A DNA stretch of 64,000 nucleotides from Acridotheres tristis. Lineage: Eukaryota > Chordata > Aves > Passeriformes > Sturnidae. Numbering within the stretch: the first letter of the stretch is position 1; each line of letters begins with the position of its first letter. Position numbers and translations under genes: made by a program. The stretch is from the NCBI GenBank assembly GCA_037013685.1, contig CM072898.1, positions 1,922,001 through 1,986,000 on the forward strand, in the 5' to 3' direction. Under the pieces are notes generated by a model. That model was not told the origin of the DNA. It saw only the letters and a list, made by a program, of their open reading frames with translations, and ran no database searches. Positions 48,401 to 57,400 of the stretch are shown here, in pieces.

Positions 48401-51400
48401 TATTGATTACAGTGGATTATCTCTATTTCTGGCAGCACTAAGCACTAGATGCAGGAGTTGAAGTGACAAAATTCAGCTGGTTTTTATTCACCAGATATTT
48501 TGGATGAAACCTAGTGATTGCAGGAGGTTCAGCTACTTCACCAGAGAGGAGAAAGTACTTTGATAAGTATTTGCTTCAGCAGTAGGGGTTTTGGACTTAG
48601 AACCCCTGGTTTCTGAAGGTTTTTTCTTGTGGCCCCAAACTCCTCTGCCTGTCATGTGTAATTGCTCTCAGTTCTGTGTCTTCCTGCCCTATTATCCCAA
48701 AAGGGTCATTGTGCACATGAGGAACAGAGCAACATGTCCCTGCTTTGGGTTCTGATGCTGCACTTGGTGACACTGTGGTGGCAGTAAGGTTCTGCCTCTG
48801 TCTGACCTGTTAGACATTCTGTTTCCAGTAACTTTCTGTAATTGTGTGCAAATGTCAGGCTTGTAAAGGGATAATACTTTAGGTCAGTTTCACTGTATTT
48901 TTGCTAGGCTGAAAAAAAATCAAATCTGTGATAGAAAGTTTCTCTGCATCTGACATTTAAGTGCCTGTTCTTGTGAACTGTAACCAGAGGAATTGAGAGG
49001 CAGTCAATCAATATGTGAAGTTTCTCCATGAACTCTTCAGAAGTTTGAGTCTCAGGAAGCCGAGTTTGCTAATGGGGAGTGTTATGATGGATTAATAGCA
49101 GCCATGCCTGGAGGAAAGGTTGGATGAGGTAGTTACTGAAAAATTATGTGGTAGTTGACCCTGGCTGGACACCAGGTGCCCACCAGAGCCTCTCCATCCT
49201 TGCCTTCCTCAGCTGGATGGGGAGAGAAACTGTAAGGAAAGTCTTGTGAGTCAGGATAGAGATCCCTCACCTGGTACTGACAGAAAAACAGACTTGATTG
49301 GAGGAGAATTAATTCATTACCAATCAAATCAGAGTTGGATAATGAGAAATAAAATCTAAATCTTAAGAAATCTTCTCCTCAGCCTTCCTTTCTTCCTGAG
49401 TTTAACTTTACTCCCAACTTTCTCCACCTCTCCCCCAGTGGTGCAGGGGGATGGGGAATGGGGGCTGTGCTCAGCTCATCCCAGGTCATCTCTGCTGCTC
49501 CTTCCTCCTCAGGGGAAGGGCTCCTCACACTCCTCCTGTGCTCCAGTGTGGGGTCCCTCCCACAAGAGACAGTGAGCTCCATGAGCTGCTCCATCCTGGT
49601 CCCTTCCCATGGGTGCAGTCAGTCCTTGAGGAGCTGCTCCAGCCTGATCCTTCCCATGGGTGCAGTCAGTCCTTGAGGAGCTGCTCCATCCTGGTCCTTC
49701 CCATGGGTGCAGTCAGTCCTTGAGGAGCTGCTCCATCCTGATCCTTCCCATGGGTGCAGTCAGTCCTTGAGGAGCTGCTCCATCCTGATCCTTCCCATGG
49801 GTGCAGTCAGTCCTTGAGGAGCTGCTCCATCCTGATCCTTCCCATGGGTGCAGTCAGTCCTTGAGGAGCTGCTCCAGCCTGGTCCTTCCCATGGGTGCAG
49901 TCAGTCCTTGAGGAGCTGCTCCATCCTGATCCTTCCCATGGGTGCAGTCAGTCCTTGAGGAGCTGCTCCATCCTGATCCTTCCCATGGGTGCAGTCAGTC
50001 CTTGAGGAGCTGCTCCATCCTGGTCCTTCCCATGGGTGCAGTCAGTCCTTGAGGAGCTGCTCCAGCCCAGGTCCCCTGTGGGGTCACAGCCTCCTTCAGG
50101 CACCCCCTGCTCCCGTGGGGGGCCCTGCAGGGGCTGCAGGGGGATCTCTGCTCCATCCTGGAGCCCGGGGGCTGCAGGGGCACAGCTGCCTCTCCCTGGG
50201 CTGCACCCCGGGCTCGGGGGAGCCTCAGCTCCAGCCCTGGAGCAGCTCCTGCCCCTCCTGGGCTTTGCAGAGCTGCTCCTCTCCCATCCCCTCACTCCTC
50301 TCACCCAGCTGCAATCCCACGGGGATTTCCTCTCCCTTCCTAAATGTCCCCCAGAGGTGCTGCCACTGTCACTGATGGGCCCAAATTTGGCTCTGCTGGA
50401 CGCAGGGGAAGCTTCTGGCAGCTTCTCACAAAGCGACCCCAGCACCAAAACCTGGCCATGCTAAGCCAGTGCAAGTGAGCTCCCAGATTTGACCTTTGGC
50501 TTCTGCCCGTGTCTGTGATCCCACTTCAGTTTTCTTTGTTAAACAGTGCCTTGATTGTTCAAGGTATCTCAGATGGTATCTTAGCATGGTCTGTTGAATT
50601 TATAAGAAGTCTTCTAGATTAATGATTAGAAATAAAATTGAATTTCATGTCAGATTTTTCAGACCTTGTGAAAATTGCGTTTTGCATAACACTTAGTGAA
50701 GCCATGTATTGGATGATGTAAAGAGGTGTCACAATCTCTAGAAAACCTTGGCTTTTGTGTTAGTGTTTGTTCAAATGCTATTGGGATATTTTCTTCTTTT
50801 TGGTTGATGGTGGCCAAATTTATTGACAGGAATGATCATGAAAAATGTGTGGAACTTATTTGTCAGAAGTGAGCTCTAGTGCAGAGCCTGTGCTGCTGGT
50901 ACCTGGAGTGTTGGTCATTACGTGGTTTTGTAGTGCAAAATACAAGTGTAACCCAAACCTGCTCCCAAGGATTTGCATATTAACCCTCTGGCAGTTTGAC
51001 TTCATTTGGTAAAGCTGTGAATATGCAATGCAATCTCTAAAATTGGTACAGTCCTGCCTTGACAAATAATCTTTGGCTATTTTGACTGTTTTCTCCATAT
51101 TCAAGTGACTTGCTTTTTCAAATGCAGCCCTGTGTATTCGTTGAAGTACAGAAACAGCTTGTTTGTGCACAGCAGGTGCAATGGATTGTCTCCCAAGCTT
51201 TGCCTCCCTGTTCATGTTCCTAGAGCTCTGGGGAGAAGGAAAGTAGAGATGTTGTTTAAGGAGTGAATTTATAGGACACTGAATATTTCTGCACTGTGAA
51301 CAGTTCCAACGTGCTCTGACTGCCTAAGTGGAAGTGACTTGTGGCACCCTGAAATGGGAGTCCCTTGTGTTACCTGTGTGACTTGGGCAGGCAGAACAAA

Positions 51401-54400
51401 CCTTGGGACACCCCCCCAGCCCAGGCTGTCCCTCCTGAAATCCTCCTTGCCTCTGCAGCACTGTGCTGCACAGAGCCAGCTCAGCTCTGTGTGCAGATGC
51501 ATCCTGCAGTGTCCCCTGGGCATCAGGAGCAGGTTATGGACTCTGCTCATTCATGGTCTGCCTTCCTGCCTGTTCGTGTCTGAGCACAGGGCAAAAGGCT
51601 CTTCAGTGGTACTTCTGCGTTTTTAGGGAATGTAAAAACATCTGATTTATCTAATACTAATAATAGTTACATTTGAAAATGTATTTCTTTCTAACTCTTC
51701 TGGTAATTGCAGAATTTAATAGCATCCTACCCAGTCTCAGTAGCTTTTCCTTAAGCAACATCATGAATTCTTTTAGATTCTTCCAGTAGGAACTTGACAA
51801 CATTGAGTTATGATTTTTTTGTTAAAGTACTGTTCGTAATTTTTGTTTTCTTTTTGACATATTTCTCATGAGATCTGTTTACAAGTTTCCTTCCATAGAA
51901 AACACAGCTTTTTCTTTCTAAATCATTTTTATCAGTTCTGGAAGCATTCATGTTGGGTTTGAGTGTCTTCTGGCAACTTGTAGCTGTCACTTGAAGATCA
52001 TTTCCATGATACTTAAGAATTTCTCCAGGCTAGTCCCTCATTATGTTTCTCATCTCCTCATTTCTTATTTACTTTTTTAACCCTTCTGAGTTTTGGAGCC
52101 AGGTTTGTAAAACCATTGCATTACTTTGTTTGTGGTTCTTTGGTGGCGAGGGATTTGTTCATACCCAGCACAGTAGTGGATTTTATTGCCATTTTCTATC
52201 AAAGGCTTCTGTCACTATTGATTTTTAAAACCAAGGGTGAATTTAGTCTTCAAGTTTCACAGTTTGCTGCTGAGGTCTGGCACATTGGAATACATTCTTA
52301 GTTGAATATTATAATAGTGAAAATTTGTATTTTAATTTTATTTTCACGTATGTTCCTGTGTTGAATAATGGGCATTTATTAGCTGAGAAAAATTCTCTAG
52401 CTTGCAGTCTCACTCTGTATTTGTGAATTTCTGGCTGTAGGTTCTTGCCTGGAAGCAAGTAGCTGCCAGAACTGCCCCTGGCTGTCTGCTTGTTTCCTAA
52501 AGCCTCATTTCTGGAAGCCCAGACTGATAACGGGGCAGATATCACAGGCATGCTGCCTTCTTAGGCTGGAAATTGATTATAAGCAAGTCAACAAGATACA
52601 CAATATTTATGTTTTAAGTGCAGCACTCATGGGGTAGATATAATTTCATTCAACCAGTATTTTAAAATACTTGGTCATTTTTATAGTGAAGAAAGGAGGT
52701 GTAGGGTGTTTAAAACAGAAAAAGCTTATATGGTCCTTCTTCCAAAAAACCAGACAGTTCTTCCTCTTCATGATGATGCTGTTTATTGTCTCCAGGCTGT
52801 CTCAGGATGGAAGGCATCCCTAGTCAAGATTTTAAAAATCTTGAAAGCTACACAAACAAAAGAAGGGGTTTGTTCAGATGTCAGGTAGATTTATTTGATT
52901 TGGTTTTTTTCCTCCTTTTTTTCCCCCAGTACAGAAGATTGATATCCAGTAGATGATGTTGCTGGACTGATTTGTAAGGAATGCTTGGGGCTCTGAATGC
53001 CTGCCTGGGCTTCTGTTCCTTTTGGAGATATTTTAGAGTAGACTGCATGTTTTTTGGAGAAGTATTTTATGTAGGTTGAATAGACAATGTAAGGATTTAA
53101 AATAAGCAATTGTTTATAAAATATGAATTTTAGAGACTTACAAATTAAAATTTAAATCAAGGAAAACTAGTTTTATCTTGTGAGAAACAACATCAGCCAT
53201 GATATATTACTCTATCCACTTGGAAAATTTGTCTTTTTCAAGTGTGTGAATGCATATCTTAATAAATGCAAGTTCTAAGACACCAATGTGGCCTCTGTTT
53301 TTAGTAATGTGTGGTTCTCATTTTGTCATAATTGCCATATTGTATGATGCATTTCATTTATAATGGTATTTATATTCCTGCAGAATTAAGTAACTTCTGT
53401 GGAGACACTTTTTAATTCCTAAATCTTGTCCTTTTTTGAGGTGGCAAGAGATTTCAGGCTTGCATTGAAAGTAAATCACAAAATAAGTAATATGTTTGCT
53501 AAATGAGATACATTTCCTGAGCTACAGAATGTAGTACTGACTGAAAAGCTGTAGGTCAGTCATTTTCCTTTGTCTGCACTTCACATTGCAGTTGCTGTCT
53601 GGGTACAGAGCCTGTGTTCTATGACAAAGGTTCTCCCAATGCTTAGATTTCATTTCTCTGCAAGTTTATTTCTTTATAATTCCATCTGAAATTATTTTAA
53701 GGATATTTTTCTGCTTTCTGAATTTTCTGTCCATATTGATTTTCATAAAGAAAAAGCACTAGAACAGGCCTGTAAATACCAAGAGGACCAATATGTGCTA
53801 CTGGTAATGATAAACTCAAATATTGATGAGTACTGACACATACATTGATGCATTAAATCAGTTGTAATATTTAACATCAATTTTTTTGCAGGTCACTTTT
53901 GTTTTTTCTAGTCTTTTCCATACAGCTGTACGAGTAGTAGATTTTAGGAGAAACATTGCAAACCTATCATTGAACATGAGAAAACTTAATTTTTCCAGTA
54001 TTTGTGAATATATATATAAAAGCACATTACTAGCTTTGATTTTTTTTTTTTCGCTGCATTAATAACGATTATTCTTGTAATCGCCATTATTAAAAAGCCT
54101 TGGAGATGAAGTTACTAAAGGAGAAAAGAAAATAAAACGCTTTGCTTTCCTTTTTTCAGCAGGCGCCGTCCGTGGGCAGCCCCAGCGTGCGCCTGGGGCT
54201 GCCGGTGCAGGCCAAGGTGGTGCCGGCCCCGGCCCCGGCCGCGCCCGCCAGCGCCACGGCCACGCTGCCGGCAGCCGCCCTGCTGCCCCACACCACGGTC
54301 AGTGCCACACGGAGGGGACATCCAGGGCACAGACATGCGGGAGGTGTTCCCTGGGTGGGTGTCTGGAATAGCTGTGGCTGTCCCTGCATCCCTGGCAGTA

Positions 54401-57400
54401 ATTATGTCGAGATGGACACGACTGCATCGCCATCAGTCCTTTATTAAAAACTTCACGTGCCTTCTCTCAATGAACTTCTTTCAGGCAACTCTGACTCCTT
54501 CTCTCAAAGGCAGCTCCACACAGCTCTGACTTTGTCTCCTCTCTGCATGACTGACTAAACCCCAACCTGTCCCTTTCCCAGCCACCTAACCCTGTCTGTC
54601 CTCACACAGCATCTTCTTACCTTGTCTGTCCCTGACACCACCACATGTCCCTTCCTCAGAGCACAGCCAGCACACTCCGGGTCTCAAGCTCCAACCCAAA
54701 CTGTAACTTGTGGCCAGCTAGCCACTCTTTTATACCACCCAAACTCACTGGGCAGGCACAGATGTTTGCACTGCTCAGTAATCAGTACAGCTGGAATTCA
54801 TTGGGAAAAAATGCACTATGCTTACAACCTATCTTCCCACAAAAGACCAGGTTGGATGGGGCTTGGAGCACCCTGGGACAGTGGAACTGGATGAGCTTTA
54901 AGTCCCTTCCATCCCAAACCATTCTGTGATTTTATGATTTACGTGGTTTTTTGAAAGTGAGAATTAATATTTTTTTCGCTATAAAATATTAATAGGTATC
55001 AGTAGCTACGACGAGCGCTCAGAATTTGTTCAAGACAACAGTAGCAACTGGAACTTCAGCTCCTCAGCAGGCTGCAGTGATGAGTGGTGGGCAGAGCCAG
55101 GGCTCAGCCCAGCCCCAGGGCCAGCCAAGGCTGCCACTCCCTCCTCACACGGCAGCGCAGGTGCCAGCACAGCCCCTGGTCATCCCCAGCTCTCCTGTGC
55201 CTGGAACTACAGTAGTGTCGCAGGCAAGTGGGAAATCAGTGGAAACATGGTTTTATTAGGACTTTAGGAACTCCTCCTGTACCTTCAGAAGTAGGAAGAG
55301 CTTTTTCTTCAAGCAGGCACGTATCTCCCAGTGGAACAAATACTTGACAAACAGGAAGACGCTTCCCCTGGTTTTGGCTGAATGGGATCCAGATTCTGAG
55401 AAGGGAGGAGGAACAGTTGTGATGAGCTTTCCCCCTGCTGCCATGTGTGTGGCACTAGTGACAGAGCTACTGTTCCTGTAGCCAGAATCTTCACTCTATG
55501 GACTTCATGGTTATCCTGTTGCTGGGCCTCAAAACTATGGTTACACTGAAGTGTGACGTTTCTGTTTCTTGGAGCAATTACACCATATAAAAATAATGGC
55601 TTGGTTTACTACTAATGAAAAAAAGACTAGATATGATGATGTTTGAAGACTTTCTTCTAATTTGATTTTACTGCTGTAGATGCTTTGTACAAAAACATAC
55701 TGAATCAATAATTTAACAAATTAAGATAGCTTGGGGAACGTTTGTACATTGTCTAATGGGCATCTCAAAGCAGAATGCATCTCAAGCAAATTGTTGTGTT
55801 ACTTCTCATATTTAAGGTTATTTGTACCAAAGCAGACTGTAAAATATAACATGTATTTCTTTCATTGATTTTTTTTGTTGTTGTTATTTGCGAGATATGA
55901 TGCTCAGTTACCTAAAGAAGGTAAGAAAGTCTCAGGTAACAAGCAATAATAGTAAAACAAATTTCATATATAGCCTGTCTGAATCAGAAAAACTTCATAA
56001 TTTTCCTTATTTGTAGTGGTCAGAGCATGCTTTGATTGTGATAGAAAAATAGTATGGAGCTAATACTTGTTTTCTTTGGCTTTTGCAGGAAATGCAAGAG
56101 AATGTGAAAAAATGTAAAAACTTTTTAGCTACCCTTATAAAACTTGCTTCTCATAACTCACCATCTCCAGAAACATCCCGCAATGTGAAAGCTTTGGTTC
56201 AAGATTTGCTGGTAAATATTTAGTTACCTTTTATTTTGTCAGTTTAATAGATAACTTCTTATTTATGGATGCTGAAAACTATTGCTTTGATTCTTAACAA
56301 TTATTTTGGCTGTAATGAAAGGAGTTGGGCTTCATCAAAATGCAATATTCTGTACATGATATATATTAAAAAAATCTATTAAAGGCGGCCTTTGTTTTGG
56401 TTTTTGAAAGGGAAAATACAGCAAAGTTTTTAGTAGGCACTTATCAAAGCCACTCTTGTTTTGACGAGTAATATTTTGGTTGTTTCTTTAGCAAAAGACA
56501 AGATTTTTCCTTGAGGATTCAAGTTAAGTTTTTTTTTTTAAATTCCAAACTCTGATCTTCTCTGAAACAAGAAGCTCATAATTTTTGAAGCACGTAATGA
56601 GTACAGATAGAATCCTTTCACAACGTGATGTGGAGTTTCTAGGACTGAAGGAAAAGTATTTTCCTGAGCTGCTGATGTTCAGCTGCTCTGCAGACAGATG
56701 TCCCTGTCTGGTGCCTCGGTGGCACAGGGGTTTCCAGAGGCAAAGCTGTGTTGGAGTCCTCGGGGCCAGAAAAAGGCTGGGCTTGCTGCAGTCTCCAGTG
56801 CAACAGATACTGCAGTGAATTGTGTAAATGAGCTGCAGACAGAGGTCACTGGAGCTGGGAGAAGACTTAAGCTTCTTAAAAGAAATGTAATATAGTCTAT
56901 GAAAAACTTGGGTTTAAAAGTAGTTGCTATACATTTCTTTGAATTCATTGCCAGAGAAATCTGTGTGTTTTAGACAAGCCTAAGACTGTTTTCAAGTGTG
57001 AGCCATTCAACAATCACATTCAGTGATTCCAGTGAAAACTTGTTTTCATTTTTAAAGACTCGAAAAGAGTAAATAAGTAAAGGTACCTGCTTACGGTATT
57101 TTAAACAAAGTACCAACACACATATATCATAAATATGTATATTGAAGCTTGTTCTGTATCAGATAGGAAAGCTAATTATTGTTTTTATTACAACCTGAAC
57201 TTTTAACTAATGATACTTTAGAAGTATCATAAAATGCACCCAAGTTAGAATTCTCTAGAATTACTACTAAATAATGATTGACTATGTATTTGATATAAGT
57301 GTGTATTTTGTGAGTATACATACAAATTCATAGAGGAGAAAATTTTATATCTACTTATAAGCATGCTTTATCTAATTGCCATGCTTTACATATATAGTTT

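Larger units (their letters stand above)
40149..54159 (+). other. TAF4-type gene intron 2 (14 kb)
   Basis: A large intron with a perfectly paired hairpin (43422-43478), a G-rich hairpin minisatellite (44938-45461), a CR1 3' end (45700-45790), an AT-rich low-complexity tract (45950-46030), T runs (42300-42317; about 47628-47646) and a 47-bp minisatellite (49583-50065). No internal exon was recognised, though a short poorly conserved exon could be missed. Confidence 0.75.

Noticed and set aside
50856..51215. A 119-aa minus-strand open frame with protein-like composition in TAF4-type intron 2
   Set aside because: No family recognised; frames of similar length occur by chance nearby (44109-44513, 44330-44749). 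A protein search with no hits would confirm rejection.
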